A stretch of DNA of 64,000 nt. Origin: QWQI01 sp964608915. GTDB taxonomy: Bacteria; Planctomycetota; Planctomycetia; Isosphaerales; Isosphaeraceae. A program made the position numbers and the translations under genes. The notes below the pieces were generated by a model. It searched no databases and had not been told where the DNA came from. It saw nothing but the letters and a program-made list of their open reading frames with translations. Shown in pieces: positions 43,351-55,441 of this stretch (the stretch's first letter is position 1; every line of letters begins with the position of its first letter). The stretch spans positions 1-64,000 of the forward strand of contig CAZSQA010000007.1 in NCBI GenBank assembly GCA_964608915.1. Reading direction: 5' to 3'.

Positions 43351-44100
43351 TCAAGCCGCTTCGGTTTTCTGCCGGCGTTCCGTGCGCCAACGACGCAGGG
43401 CGGCAGCTCCGCCGGCCAGGGCAGCGAGGCCGCTGGTGACCATGGTGGAAGGCTCGGGCACGGGCGTGATGCCTGCACCAAGAACGCCTAAAGCGGAAGA
43501 CTGCCAGGCGTAACGATTGACCCGGATATAATTCTGCGGCAGAGAATCGTCTTGGACAGCCCCGGCCACGCGGATATCCACTTTCATCCAGCCGTTGTAT
43601 ATCGTGCCCGCATCCTCGAACTGAAAAAGGAAATAGACCTGTCGTTCAGGATCGACAGCCATCAGACCGGGAGGTTGAAAGCCCGTGTTATCGACGAGAA
43701 TCCCCGCAAGGCCGAAATTCAAATAACCGGCCGCGGCCTGGTAAGTCTGGCCGTATGACATGAGCTGAATCGCATCGGCATATTGCCGGGCCGTTGCATT
43801 CGTCGCGATCTTGAACGATCCGGCACCCAGATCGTATCGAGTCACGAAAACCCGCAACTGTGAGCCATTCTGATCGGCGATCGCCTGGAATTTCCGGCCG
43901 CCGGTCACATCCATCGAGAACGACGACAATTGAAGCGTACCATCCAGCCAGCCGACGACATTGTCCGATGTGAATTCCGGCGAAAGGTAACCGAGGTCGG
44001 CTGCAGGGGCCGACGCTTCGGTCGCGGCAGCCAAACCAGCCAGAATTCCGAGAATCTTTCCGGATCGATCGAACGGGATCCGGGAATTGCGGTGAATCAT
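43351..44100 (-). CDS. PEP-CTERM sorting-domain protein 2
   Basis: 249 aa. ATG 44100 is used because the slightly longer frame would need a TTG start. Signal peptide around residues 10-35 (GKILGILAGLAAATEASA), a body similar to the previous gene (FLFQFEDAGTIYNGWMKVDI; YIRVNRYAWQSSALGVLGAG), and the sorting cassette VPEPSTMVTSGLAALAGGAA with an RRWRTERRQK tail. It is clearly paralogous to its neighbour; both are presumably exported and processed by an exosortase encoded elsewhere. Confidence 0.87.
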   Translation of the reverse strand: MIHRNSRIPFDRSGKILGILAGLAAATEASAPAADLGYLSPEFTSDNVVGWLDGTLQLSSFSMDVTGGRKFQAIADQNGSQLRVFVTRYDLGAGSFKIATNATARQYADAIQLMSYGQTYQAAAGYLNFGLAGILVDNTGFQPPGLMAVDPERQVYFLFQFEDAGTIYNGWMKVDIRVAGAVQDDSLPQNYIRVNRYAWQSSALGVLGAGITPVPEPSTMVTSGLAALAGGAAALRRWRTERRQKTEAA

Positions 44101-44632
44101 GGCGGTACTCAATTTCTCGAAGGGCCGGTGACTGATCGAAAATACGGGTTTGCGCTGGAGTCAGACCGATGTAATCCCAAGAAAGTATCCTCACTGCGAT
44201 TCGTCGTCAATGGTCAGAAAAAGTTGAAGTCGATTTCCGGCGATACGCCATTGCGAAAAAGAAACAGGCTCGACCACGGGCGAATGATCGCTTCAGCTCA
44301 GCGCCTCGAACGGGCTTCAGAATTCCACGGACTCGATCGCGCACCGCTCTTCGTCTGCACTTCCGAATGGCCTTCGCTGAATCATCGCGATGTCTCTGGC
44401 TTCGAAATGATCAGCCCCGGGATCGGACGGTCCGCTCGAACACGCCCCAATTTCGAGTTTCGGACAGCGAATCGTTTCGAAGGTCACGCCACGACCAGGA
44501 AAGCGGCATCGATTCTCAGCATGGGGACGAAGTTCGGCGGTTCGCCGGGAAATCGCCCTGTGGAACGCCATCGGATGCGAACGTCAGTCGCATCCGGAAT
44601 CTCATTCTGGTCGATCCGGGATTTCAAGATGT
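44101..44632. other. Long intergenic region, nothing recognised
   Basis: 532 bases between two minus-strand genes. Open frames on both strands are short, lack ribosome-binding sites and have no protein-like features. Likely a promoter/leader region for the PEP-CTERM gene plus decayed sequence. Confidence 0.5.
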
Positions 44633-45058
44633 TCAATGATCGCATGGATCGAAGTCGTCTACTTCGACTCCTACCGTTCCTGTGCTTGCGATCTCATCAT
44701 CGTCTTCGATTTCGAAACTGAACGTGAAATCGAGCGTGGCGGTCGTGATTTCAGCGTCTCCATCGTCGACTATTTTCAGAGAACTATCGTCGGTCAATCT
44801 CAAAGATCGAATGAAGATGATTTTCACGATGGTTTTGTTCGTAGCGGCGTCATAGGTTTTCTTGCGATTGAAGGCTCCGTCCAGTGGTTCGTAGCTTCGC
44901 CCGGGATCGGTCGTCGGTAACGCGATCGCGGCCTTGATCCGTTTGTTTTCGATATTCCCCATGAAGCGAAGATCGCAGACGACTTTGCGCCTGAGCCCCG
45001 AACCAGCTACCGGCTTGATGACTCGCGCTTTCCTGACGGTTACCTGACGGCCTGCCAT
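44633..45058 (-). CDS. Small acidic orphan protein
   Basis: 141 aa, unrecognised. The start is well supported: GCAGGGAG lies six bases upstream of the ATG at 45058. N-terminal part is basic (GRQVTVRKARVIKP, GLRRKVVCDLRFMGN), C-terminal part strongly acidic and beta-prone (TLDFTFSFEIEDDDEIASTG). No signal peptide or membrane segment, so cytoplasmic. Base composition is a little poorer in GC than neighbours. Could be a structural or contractile-type subunit; nothing decisive. Confidence 0.6.
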   Translation of the reverse strand: MAGRQVTVRKARVIKPVAGSGLRRKVVCDLRFMGNIENKRIKAAIALPTTDPGRSYEPLDGAFNRKKTYDAATNKTIVKIIFIRSLRLTDDSSLKIVDDGDAEITTATLDFTFSFEIEDDDEIASTGTVGVEVDDFDPCDH

Positions 45059-45334
45059 CGTATACTCCCTGCATCGTTACAGAGGTCGAAAATTCATGCG
45101 AAACCCACGATACGCAAGCATCGCCCCCGAGAATATCTTCAAGGTGACTTTCGTTCACAAGTGCGAAGATGAGGCCACACACGGGCTCTCGTGAAATGCC
45201 TGTCGTGGGAAATATCGATCTTTTTCCGACCGAAGCGCAAATTGATCAGTCGAATTTCTGGCCGCGGGCCGAAAACTCGAATTCCGGATTCATTTCGAAG
45301 AGCAGGACGAATTTCGCTTGCCTCCTGCCGATGG

Positions 45335-46462
45335 TCATCGCGGCGCGTCGTCGTCGGATCGGTCACGCGCGATTCTGGCCGGGGGGCCCGCTTCGGTAGA
45401 CCTAACGCTCAGCCCCAGAGCCTCACGCACCGGGTTTTCCAGCAGATCGGCCACCACGGCATGGCCGGCGTCGTTCCAGTGCCACTTGTCGATCGTGCGA
45501 TACACGAACTTGCCCTGGCGGCCTTCCTCGGCCATCATCGCCGGGCCGACGGAGTCGATCAGCTCAACGCCCGCGAGATCGCATGCACGCTTGAGGGCGT
45601 CGGAAAGGGGCGGCACGTCTTCGTCGTAGAATGCGATCAGTTTCGCGTCGGGGCCGATGGTCGACTGAATCTTGCGCAAGAGCGCGACGGTCTTTTCTGT
45701 GGCCCGATGCAGCAGATCGTCGAAATTGTCCGGGTTGCGTGCCGTTCCGTATTGGCGTACCTGGCCGGGGACCCAGCGTTCGGACCTGTTCACGATCGAG
45801 TCGAACCGGTCCTGGATCGATCCCCAGGTGCGCGAATAGCGCCTGAGGCCTTTGTCACGGGTCGAGAAATGAAACTTCGTCGAGCCGTCGTCCAGCAGAT
45901 AGGGCCTGGGGCCTGGCGTGGCCAGAAACGGCATGGCGTCTTCGAGTTCCAGCAGGTTGTTCACTACGTCGTTGCTCGACATCTGCAGGAGCAGTACGTC
46001 GGGCCGGATCGTGGCGACGTGCTTCTGGAGGATCATCCATTGCTGGAAGGTGCCGTAGCCGGAGCAGCCGAAGGCCCAGAACGAGGCCTCGGGAATGCGC
46101 CCGGCGAGCAGGGCCGGATAGAATTTCGAATCGTCGATATCGTCCGACTGAGTGTAGCTGTCACCCAGCACGAACACGCGCGGCTTCGATGTCTTCGGAT
46201 CGCTGGCCAGGCGGAAGCCGTCGGCGTTCTGGGTCATGCGGTATTTCGAAGGCCGGCGCAGGGCGTCAAGCGCCGTGCCTTCGCGCGCCAGGTTCGGTGT
46301 CGGCTTCCAGCCCAGTTCCGGGTCGATCACACGCCGGGCTTCGGCGATCGCGGCCTTGGAGAACTTCAGCCGCATTCGGACTTCGGCAGCCAGAATGAGG
46401 AAAAACAGGGGAATCAGGGCCGCGACGGCCGAAAAGACGATTCGTTTGCGGCGTGTCAACAT
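45335..46462 (-). CDS. Membrane-anchored SGNH/GDSL hydrolase
   Basis: 375 aa. The longer frame to 46540 starts with TTG; ATG 46462 is preferred. An N-terminal membrane anchor (IVFSAVAALIPLFFLILAAE) is followed by an SGNH fold: block I FVLGDSYTQSDD (nucleophile Ser), block II Gly in FGCSGYGTFQQWM, block III LQMSSNDVVNN and block V DKWHWNDAGH (Asp and His). All catalytic blocks are intact. This group often modifies exported polysaccharides by O-acetyl transfer or removal (inference). Confidence 0.88.
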   Translation of the reverse strand: MLTRRKRIVFSAVAALIPLFFLILAAEVRMRLKFSKAAIAEARRVIDPELGWKPTPNLAREGTALDALRRPSKYRMTQNADGFRLASDPKTSKPRVFVLGDSYTQSDDIDDSKFYPALLAGRIPEASFWAFGCSGYGTFQQWMILQKHVATIRPDVLLLQMSSNDVVNNLLELEDAMPFLATPGPRPYLLDDGSTKFHFSTRDKGLRRYSRTWGSIQDRFDSIVNRSERWVPGQVRQYGTARNPDNFDDLLHRATEKTVALLRKIQSTIGPDAKLIAFYDEDVPPLSDALKRACDLAGVELIDSVGPAMMAEEGRQGKFVYRTIDKWHWNDAGHAVVADLLENPVREALGLSVRSTEAGPPARIARDRSDDDAPR

Positions 46463-46715
46463 CCGTGTTTTTCCGTTGCGCGGTTCTTGTTCGGTTCCGT
46501 TCGACAGCGAATGTTCTACAGAATCGGCTGAATTCGGCAAGGTCTTTTGCCGTCGGTAAGGTCAATCGAATTCGTCACGGATTGATCTTGCGGGATTTCG
46601 GCGGTTCGGTAGATTCGTATCGCGAATGGGCAGGAAGCCCGCCGCGATTCCGGTGACCGATTCCGGAAGTGTCGGCTTTTTCGGGGCCGTACTCAGAACA
46701 CGGGAGCGATCCGCC

Positions 46716-48014
46716 ATGAGGGCGATCGGACGAATCGAACTGCGACGCAAGCACCTGTGTTGGGCGGCTCTTGCGCCTTTCGTTCTCTGGGTCCTGGCGG
46801 TCGAGATCATGCCGACCCGCTGGCTGGCCCGGCGTTTGGAAACCTCGCTGGAGCGGATTACGGGCCTGCCCGCGAAAGTCGACAGTCTGCGGCTGACGCT
46901 GGCAGGCGGCGTGGTACTCAACGGCGTGCATGTCGGCCCGGTGCCGAACGCGGCCGTCAGCTCCACGAAGATCGACGTGCGCAAGGTCGTCGTCAATGCC
47001 CAGTGGATGTCGATCTTCTGCGGCCGGCTCGCCATGACGGAGATCGACCTGATCGGCGTCGAGGGCGTACTGGCTCCGACGCCTGAGGGCTCCTGGCTGC
47101 CCAAACGATGGCTGAAGGCATCCGACGATTTCTCGACGGCTTCGCTTTCGAAGACGGACCGCGCCTGGCTCGTGGATGTCGAGATCCGCGGCGGCGAGAT
47201 CGAGATCCTCGACCCCGAACATTCGACTCGCATTCGGATTACGAACCTGATGGGCATCGCCGAAGCGGGTGAGGATTTCTTCCGGATGAGTCAGCTGACC
47301 GGCCGGGTCGATGGCGGTCATCTGATCCTTGCGATGTCGGCCGACCGCGCCCAGGAGATTCCGATCTTCGATGGCCATATGGCTTTGAAGGACGTGCCGC
47401 TGGGCTCCCAGTTCGACGTTCTGGGGATGGTCTGCCCGCTTCTGGCCGGGCCGGATGCCGTGCCCCGGGGCCGGATGAATCTGGAAGTCTATTTGCAGGG
47501 CCGGCTCGAATCGAACTGGCAGGATTCGCTCAAGGGCCGCGGGGCACTCAAGCTGGATCCTATTGCCGTCGAAGGGCTTCCGCTGGTGCGCCGGCTCGGG
47601 CTCGATGCCCTGGTGGCCGAAGTGGGCGGCAATGAGCACAAGTTGGAAGATCTGACGTTCCGCATCACCAATCCGTTCACGATTCAGCAGCGGCGGGTGG
47701 TCTCGCCGGCCTTGATCGTGGATGTCGGCCCGGTTCCGCTCAAGTTCGAAGGCTGGACCGATTTTGATGGTCGACTCGATTACGCCATCCGGACCGATGC
47801 GATCCGTGACCAATTGCCTCGTGGAGTGAGGGGGCTGATTGACGATCTCAAACCACAGGATGAAGCTCTGGCCATTCGTGGCCGTCTGGACGAACTGACG
47901 ATCCTCGTCAACGACCAGCCCGTCACGACGGAGCGATTCCGGATCCGCAAGACGGACCTGCGGAACGAGGTCGAACAGATTTCCCGCCGACTTTCCGAGC
48001 GGTTCGCACGTTGA
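46716..48014 (+). CDS. AsmA-like/DUF748-type envelope protein
   Basis: 432 aa. ATG 46716 has GGGAG nine bases upstream; the longer frame is rejected. One N-terminal membrane segment (AALAPFVLWVLAVEIM) leads into a periplasmic beta-rich domain with repeated short strands (RLTLAGGVVLNGVHVGPVPN; IDLIGVEGVLAPTPEGSWLP), typical of AsmA/TamB-related lipid-bridging proteins. It diverges from the SGNH hydrolase gene, so the 253-base gap holds both promoters. Role in phospholipid or outer-membrane biogenesis is inferred. Confidence 0.65.
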   Translation: MRAIGRIELRRKHLCWAALAPFVLWVLAVEIMPTRWLARRLETSLERITGLPAKVDSLRLTLAGGVVLNGVHVGPVPNAAVSSTKIDVRKVVVNAQWMSIFCGRLAMTEIDLIGVEGVLAPTPEGSWLPKRWLKASDDFSTASLSKTDRAWLVDVEIRGGEIEILDPEHSTRIRITNLMGIAEAGEDFFRMSQLTGRVDGGHLILAMSADRAQEIPIFDGHMALKDVPLGSQFDVLGMVCPLLAGPDAVPRGRMNLEVYLQGRLESNWQDSLKGRGALKLDPIAVEGLPLVRRLGLDALVAEVGGNEHKLEDLTFRITNPFTIQQRRVVSPALIVDVGPVPLKFEGWTDFDGRLDYAIRTDAIRDQLPRGVRGLIDDLKPQDEALAIRGRLDELTILVNDQPVTTERFRIRKTDLRNEVEQISRRLSERFAR

Positions 48015-48144
48015 ACCTGCCGGCGACATGGCGAGCGTCGTGAAAACGGCGCGGCATCCGGGCCCCGGGGGGGGCGTCCGGAAAATGTCATCGGTATGCG
48101 CGGAACAGGTCGTGCCAGGCTTGACGGCCAGGACGGGGGTGAGG

Positions 48145-48696
48145 ATGATCGCCAGGCGTTATCGTGTGACGGCTTTGGTCGTTTGGCCGGGCTTGCCTCA
48201 GATCTGGTCTGGGCAGGTGGCGTTCGGGCTGACACTGGCCGCGTTTTTCGCCGTGCTCGTGAATCTCGCGGTCGTGAGCCAGTGGGTTTACGTCCGCTGG
48301 TTCGACGAATCCACGCGGCAGGCGCTCTGGGTGGTCACGGGGCTCCTTTTCACGGGGATGGCGTCGTGGACGGTCGTGTGGGCATGGAAGTTCCATCCCG
48401 ACCGGTTCGCGGTCGAGATCGATTCGCTCTATCGTGAAGCCGCCGACAGTTATCTGAAGGGTAAATGGGCACAGTCGCGGGATCAGCTGGAGCGGCTCAT
48501 TCTGCTGGACGCTTCGGATACCGAGGCTCACCTGCGGCTGGCCCGGCTGCTCCAGCGCACGGGCGAAACGGTTCTGGCGCGGCGGGTTCTGGATCAATGC
48601 CGTGATACCCCCGGGGCGAAAACCTGGTGTTTCGAGATTGACCGTCTGGCCGAATCTCTGGCCCGGAAGCCATCGGCCGAAGTCGCGGAAAGCTGA
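48145..48696 (+). CDS. Small TPR membrane protein, unknown
   Basis: 183 aa from ATG 48145 (preceded by GGGGGTGAGG); starts at 48028 or 48085 are possible but add unconserved residues. Two membrane segments (FGLTLAAFFAVLVNLAVVSQ; ALWVVTGLLFTGMASWTVVW) precede a cytoplasmic TPR-like pair (YLKGKWAQSRDQLERLILLD; AHLRLARLLQRTGETVLARR). Function unknown; the close downstream position suggests co-transcription with the AsmA-like gene. Confidence 0.65.
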   Translation: MIARRYRVTALVVWPGLPQIWSGQVAFGLTLAAFFAVLVNLAVVSQWVYVRWFDESTRQALWVVTGLLFTGMASWTVVWAWKFHPDRFAVEIDSLYREAADSYLKGKWAQSRDQLERLILLDASDTEAHLRLARLLQRTGETVLARRVLDQCRDTPGAKTWCFEIDRLAESLARKPSAEVAES

Positions 48697-48747
48697 GAGA
48701 ACAGGCACCAGAGGCACGAATCCTCAGAAATTCGATGATCTTGCGCG

Positions 48748-48790
48748 GGAGTCGGACTGGAAAAAATCGGTCCGACTCCCTACCTTTATC
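48748..48790 (+). terminator. Terminator upstream of clpC
   Basis: An 11-bp perfect stem (GGGAGTCGGAC at 48748-48758 with GTCCGACTCCC at 48771-48781, 12-base A-rich loop) is followed by TACCTTTATC. It separates the TPR gene from clpC. A regulatory stem in the clpC leader is an alternative. Confidence 0.5.
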
Positions 48791-48907
48791 AATAAGCGGC
48801 GAATTGTGGCGATGTCTCATGATTCGGCAGCAGTGACGGGCAAGGGATGATCCGCTACTTCCCGAAACGATCGAGAACCCGACAAGAGCGAAAGACGAGA
48901 GGGTATC

Positions 48908-51451
<2,544 letters not shown>

Positions 51452-51492
51452 TCCGCTTCTCGTAAGCGGTCGATTCGACGTATCTTTCGACG

Positions 51493-51520
51493 AAGCCCCG
51501 CCTTACCGGCGGGGCTTTTC
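51493..51520 (+). terminator. Strong intrinsic terminator of clpC
   Basis: A 10-bp perfect stem AAGCCCCGCC/GGCGGGGCTT (51493-51502 with 51508-51517) with a five-base loop, followed by TTCGTATTT, 41 bases after the stop codon. Confidence 0.85.
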
Positions 51521-51670
51521 GTATTTCCCAGTATGCGTATTCATCGATCGATGTAAGTGTGAAGAAGAACTCGCCGGTCGTCTATGGACGAGCCGCAACA
51601 TGCAAGGCATAATAGCAATCGTTTATCGGTTGATCGATTTCGGACGGTTTCGCGAATCGAGGCACGGCCC

Positions 51671-52150
51671 ATGTACGGTCTGCGATCAAGGATGGCTCTG
51701 ATCCTCACGGTTTCGACGGCTTTCGGCATGCATGTCGCCCGCTCCGCGGAACGTCATCTGGCCGGCTTGCGAATCGCGAACGCGTTCGCCACGGAAGCTG
51801 GCTTGACGGAATCCTCCGAACCACGCTATTCGCTGGTCGTCCGGGCAGGCGGCGAGCCGCTCCTCGAAGACGAATCGACCCTGGGCGTGTTCAAGCTTTC
51901 GGCCGGCCCACTCCGGTTCGACGTCGCGCTTTACGACGAATGCCTGCTGCGTTCCGAACATAGGGAGATCGATGAAACTCCTTCGGATTTGGAACCTTCC
52001 GACCGTGTGATCACCGTCTGCATCGACCCGGTGCAGGAAGAACTGGCCGAAGAGTGCCAGGAGCTGCTCGAAGAACCCGAAGCGATTTCGCTGATCGACC
52101 CCATCTGGGTTCTGCTGCCCACCGTCGAACAACCGATCTGCGACGGCTGA
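51671..52150 (+). CDS. Secreted acidic protein, unknown
   Basis: 159 aa from ATG 51671 (a longer frame from 51584 gives no better signal). N-terminal hydrophobic stretch (RMALILTVSTAFGMHVARSA) acts as a probable signal peptide. The mature part is short with a strongly acidic C-terminal half (QEELAEECQELLEEPEAISL). No family recognised. Followed directly by two palindromic repeats. Confidence 0.55.
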   Translation: MYGLRSRMALILTVSTAFGMHVARSAERHLAGLRIANAFATEAGLTESSEPRYSLVVRAGGEPLLEDESTLGVFKLSAGPLRFDVALYDECLLRSEHREIDETPSDLEPSDRVITVCIDPVQEELAEECQELLEEPEAISLIDPIWVLLPTVEQPICDG

Positions 52151-52496
52151 TCCCGTAGGGCGGGCTTCTGCCCGCCAATTTCGCCGATGATTTAAGTAGG
52201 GCGGGCTTCAGCCCGCCGATTTCGCAAATCGCAAAAACTCCCTTTCTTAAATTTTGCACTCCCCCAAAATTACCTGGCTTGCGTCGCAAATGGCGGGCAG
52301 TATCATGGCTTCCTTCACTCGGCCGTCAATTTCGACACTTCGCCTTGTCGACTTGAATCTTTTTTCGTAAAACCCATCTGAGTCGGATCGTCCGGCACGT
52401 GCCGGCTTGATGACGACCCATTCTCGACCTTCGGTTTTTCGCGAAATCGTATGCGTCAGGCCCATGGATCGGGCCAACGGGACCGGAGAGCAAGCC
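52151..52496. other. Intergenic region with tandem palindromes
   Basis: 346 bases between the acidic secreted protein and the HEAT lipoprotein. It carries two GTAGGGCGGGCTT palindromic units described separately; beyond these, no gene or clear promoter was seen. Confidence 0.6.
52155..52224. repeat. Two tandem REP-like palindromes
   Basis: Units 52155-52183 and 52196-52224 share GTAGGGCGGGCTTC and GCCCGCC, each forming a 7-bp stem (GGCGGGC/GCCCGCC) with a four-base loop (TTCT or TTCA), followed by ATTTCG in both. 41 bases apart. This type of short GC palindrome is widespread as repetitive extragenic sequence. Confidence 0.8.
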
Positions 52497-53042
52497 ATGG
52501 ATCGGCGAGCCTTAATCGTTCGGATTCCTGTCGACGGCAATCGTTCACCGGCCCTCGGCGCCGCTCGATCGGCCCGGATCTGTTGCGCCTGCGGCACGCT
52601 CCTCTTCGCCTCCTGCTCAAGCGCCCCCAAGAGTTTCCTCAGCGTCAGCGACCCGGCCGCGATCAACCGGGCCCGGGCCGTCGCTTTCGGCCAGCAGCAG
52701 CCCGACGCTAATGCCATACCCGTGCTCATTGACCGGTTGACCGACGACGACCCGGTCGTTCGCCTGGCCAGTCATGAAGCACTCAAAAAACGTACCGGTA
52801 AGGACTTCGGATATCTGCCCTATGCCGAAGGCGAGGAACTGGCTGTCTCCGTTCAGCGCTGGCGGCAATGGTGGGCCAATTCCACGAATGGCCGCATGGT
52901 CGCTGGTGCCCAGCCTCAGGCCAGCCCGCAAGTCTCACCCCAGTCGCCGCCCTATCAGGTGAAAATGAGCCCCACTCCGGTGAGTGAGGCGGCCTATCGC
53001 GAGAAAAAGGGCCTGTTCCGCAACCTCTTCCGTAAGCGGTAA
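52497..53042 (+). CDS. HEAT-repeat lipoprotein
   Basis: 181 aa. ATG 52497 has GGAG nine bases upstream; the longer frame starts with TTG. An unusually long N-region precedes a lipobox (CGTLLFASC). One HEAT-like unit, AIPVLIDRLTDDDPVVRLAS, followed by RWRQWWANSTNGR, gives a small helical domain of the type found in planctomycete lipoproteins. The C-terminal part is Pro/Ser/Gln-rich with a basic end. It sits 104 bases before the MlaE-like gene and may belong to that transport set. Confidence 0.7.
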   Translation: MDRRALIVRIPVDGNRSPALGAARSARICCACGTLLFASCSSAPKSFLSVSDPAAINRARAVAFGQQQPDANAIPVLIDRLTDDDPVVRLASHEALKKRTGKDFGYLPYAEGEELAVSVQRWRQWWANSTNGRMVAGAQPQASPQVSPQSPPYQVKMSPTPVSEAAYREKKGLFRNLFRKR

Positions 53043-53146
53043 CGCTCTGCGGTGATTGAAGATCCGGGATCCCCACGACTTGAGGCCGCAATCGACATGA
53101 CACTGGAAACCGACCTTCGAACCGCCGACCGCTCAGGAGCGCACCG

Positions 53147-54052
53147 ATGATGGACCGTGGTCTGACCGCCGGCTGGCCGGATACGATCAACCCGCTCCGG
53201 CTGATCGGGTTTTTCGCGTTCGAAACGATACGCTGGTGCGGCGGCCTGGGCACTTTGTCCGTGAGTATGCTGGCCGCCTGGACGAGGCCCGCGCGCTCCG
53301 GTGAGATGACTCTGCACACGGCCACGTTTCTCCAGATGGTCTGGCTGATCGTCTGGGGGGCGCCTCTGGTCGTGCTCGTGCATGTCGGGCAGGGCTCGTT
53401 CCTGGCGCTTCAGGCTTTCCACGGCGCGATTTTCCTCGACGCCGTCGGGCCGGTCGTCGGTGTCGGCCTGTTCCGGAACGTCGGCAATCAGCTCACGGGG
53501 CTGGTCATGTGCGGGCTGATGAGCATGCACACGGTGGCCGAGCTGCGTCTGTTCCGGTCGAAGGCAGATCGCACGGCCCTGAAAGTCGACCGCGATCTCG
53601 CGAAAGGCATCGCCACCGAACAGGCGGCGTTCGTTCCCGACCCCGCCCGCCTGGCTTTCGCCCGCGTCGTCGGTGCCATGCTCGCGGGCCCTGTGCTCGG
53701 ATTCATCGGCTGCGTGGCTGGCCTCGTCGCCGGCCTTTCGGTCAGCCGGTCGATTCTTGACGTGCCGACGGTCTGGTTCCTCTACAACTTCATGGAAATG
53801 CTCTGGGCACGCGACCTTGTGGGCATCATCGTTAAGGGGGTCGCCTTTTCCGGGGCCGTCGCGCTGATTTCGTGCCACGAGGGCCTAAGGCGTCCGGAAG
53901 GCACGGCCGAAGACCTTGGCATCGCCATCTGGCGATCGGCCTGCCTGGGTGTGGCTGCGATCCTGCTCCTGAACGCGGCCTGGTTCACTTTCATGTTCCT
54001 CGGCGGAGCACCGTTCGGCCGCACCGTGCTGGAACCGCCCGTGCCGCGCTGA
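53147..54052 (+). CDS. MlaE-family ABC permease
   Basis: 301 aa, with AGGAG eight bases upstream. Membrane permease of the MCE lipid-transport system. Characteristic parts: LRLIGFFAFETIRWCGGLGT, the re-entrant VGPVVGVGLFRNVGNQLTGL region (family pattern RELGPVLTALL), and C-terminal helices LAGPVLGFIGCVAGLVAGLS, IIVKGVAFSGAVALISCHEG and the final FMFLG. The N-terminal half diverges from proteobacterial MlaE, but order and helix count fit. The ATPase partner MlaF is not adjacent. Confidence 0.85.
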   Translation: MMDRGLTAGWPDTINPLRLIGFFAFETIRWCGGLGTLSVSMLAAWTRPARSGEMTLHTATFLQMVWLIVWGAPLVVLVHVGQGSFLALQAFHGAIFLDAVGPVVGVGLFRNVGNQLTGLVMCGLMSMHTVAELRLFRSKADRTALKVDRDLAKGIATEQAAFVPDPARLAFARVVGAMLAGPVLGFIGCVAGLVAGLSVSRSILDVPTVWFLYNFMEMLWARDLVGIIVKGVAFSGAVALISCHEGLRRPEGTAEDLGIAIWRSACLGVAAILLLNAAWFTFMFLGGAPFGRTVLEPPVPR

Positions 54053-54145
54053 CGGTTACGGAACATTGGGATTCGAAACGCTTTAAGGGAATGATCGGGC
54101 CAGGATGGCATACCGGTTCGTGGATTCAGGGAGGACAAGGCGACG

Positions 54146-55441
54146 ATGAAACGTAGCTCGACTCAGGAAATACTCGTCGGTCTTGTCGTTCTGGCATGTC
54201 TCGGCGGTATGGTCAGTCTGGTGGCTCTGGCGGTCGGCGGGCCGGGTTTCCTGGCCAATCGCCGCACCATCGACGTCATCTTCAAAGACGGCCAGGGCGT
54301 TCGCGTCGGCTCGGCGGTGCAGATTGCCGGCTTGACCAGCGGCCGCGTCGAAGGCGTGGACCTGGTGGAAATTGACGGCCATCTGCGGGCCCGCGTGCGG
54401 ATGACGATCCCCGAAAGCCTCGCCGGCAAGCTCAAGCAGGACGTGAAGATCGCCATCAAGGCATCGCTTACCGGGCAGACGATGGTCAATATCATCAGCT
54501 CGGGTTCGTCGGCAATGGAACTGGTGCCCGGGCAGGTGGTCGTGGGGACGGAGACCAGCTTCTTCGACCCGATCATGGAGCAGATCGGCCTGGGGCCAGG
54601 TGAGCGGCACAATATCAGCCACATGATCGCCGAAGTGCGCAAGTCGCTCGATGCCCTGCTGCCGCGCGTCGAAGCCAGCGTGGCCTCATTGGAGGAAACC
54701 GCCGGCACGCTCAAGGACACGACGGCCACCGTCCGTCCCAACGTCGAACGCACCGTCGCCCAGCTCGAGCAATCGGTCACGAAAATTCAGGAGGTCTTCC
54801 CCAAGGTGGATGCCTCTCTGGCGAAGGTCGATCACTTCGTGAGCACGGCCGATACGCTGCTGAGCGAATCCGGGCCTGACGTTCGCGAGGCCGTCGCCGG
54901 GGCCCGGGGCTTGCTGATCAACGCCGATCAGCTTCTGGCCGAGCAGCGGCCCAACATCGCCAAAACCGTTTCGAATCTGGACAACACCCGCATCCGGGCC
55001 GACCGGGTGCTCTATCAGGCAGAGATTCTCACGAGCCAGGGCGTGGACGTCATGAACAAGTCCAAGGCCAACATCGAACGCACGGCAGCGAACGTGCGTG
55101 ACGCCACCGAATGGGGCGACAAACTTGTGCAGAAGATTTATTCGAACCCCTTCTACCTGAGCCCGTTCTACAAGCCCACGGCGCAGGACATTCAGGCCCA
55201 TGCCTACTTCGACTCGGCCCAGGCCGTGATCGTCGGGGCCAAGGAGCTGCACGACACGGTCAAAACGCTCGAAACCATGCGGGCGGCTGCACGCACGCAG
55301 GAAGAGGCGGCCGCCATCGACCAGCTTTACGCCAAGGCGGCCGGTATGTCGGAAAAACTCAATCAGACGATGTCGCGCATGGCCGACGGCCTCCAGCCGG
55401 CCTCCATGCCGCCGCAACAGGGCAGGGGGCTGCGCCGATGA
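54146..55441 (+). CDS. MlaD/MCE-domain substrate-binding protein
   Basis: 431 aa, with GGGAGG upstream. One N-terminal membrane segment (EILVGLVVLACLGGMVSLVA) is followed by the MCE domain (VIFKDGQGVRVGSAVQIAGL, then VEGVDLVEIDGHLRARVRMT; about residues 35-125), then a long helical tail of repeated amphipathic segments (SVASLEETAGTLKDTTATVR; TVAQLEQSVTKIQEVFPKVD). Hexameric periplasmic lipid carrier partnered with the MlaE permease (established for the family). Its stop overlaps the next small gene by four bases. Confidence 0.92.
   Translation: MKRSSTQEILVGLVVLACLGGMVSLVALAVGGPGFLANRRTIDVIFKDGQGVRVGSAVQIAGLTSGRVEGVDLVEIDGHLRARVRMTIPESLAGKLKQDVKIAIKASLTGQTMVNIISSGSSAMELVPGQVVVGTETSFFDPIMEQIGLGPGERHNISHMIAEVRKSLDALLPRVEASVASLEETAGTLKDTTATVRPNVERTVAQLEQSVTKIQEVFPKVDASLAKVDHFVSTADTLLSESGPDVREAVAGARGLLINADQLLAEQRPNIAKTVSNLDNTRIRADRVLYQAEILTSQGVDVMNKSKANIERTAANVRDATEWGDKLVQKIYSNPFYLSPFYKPTAQDIQAHAYFDSAQAVIVGAKELHDTVKTLETMRAAARTQEEAAAIDQLYAKAAGMSEKLNQTMSRMADGLQPASMPPQQGRGLRR

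Noticed and set aside
43930..44721. 263-aa plus-strand frame across the empty region
   Set aside because: It overlaps the PEP-CTERM gene and an orphan gene on the other strand, has no start signal and no domain.
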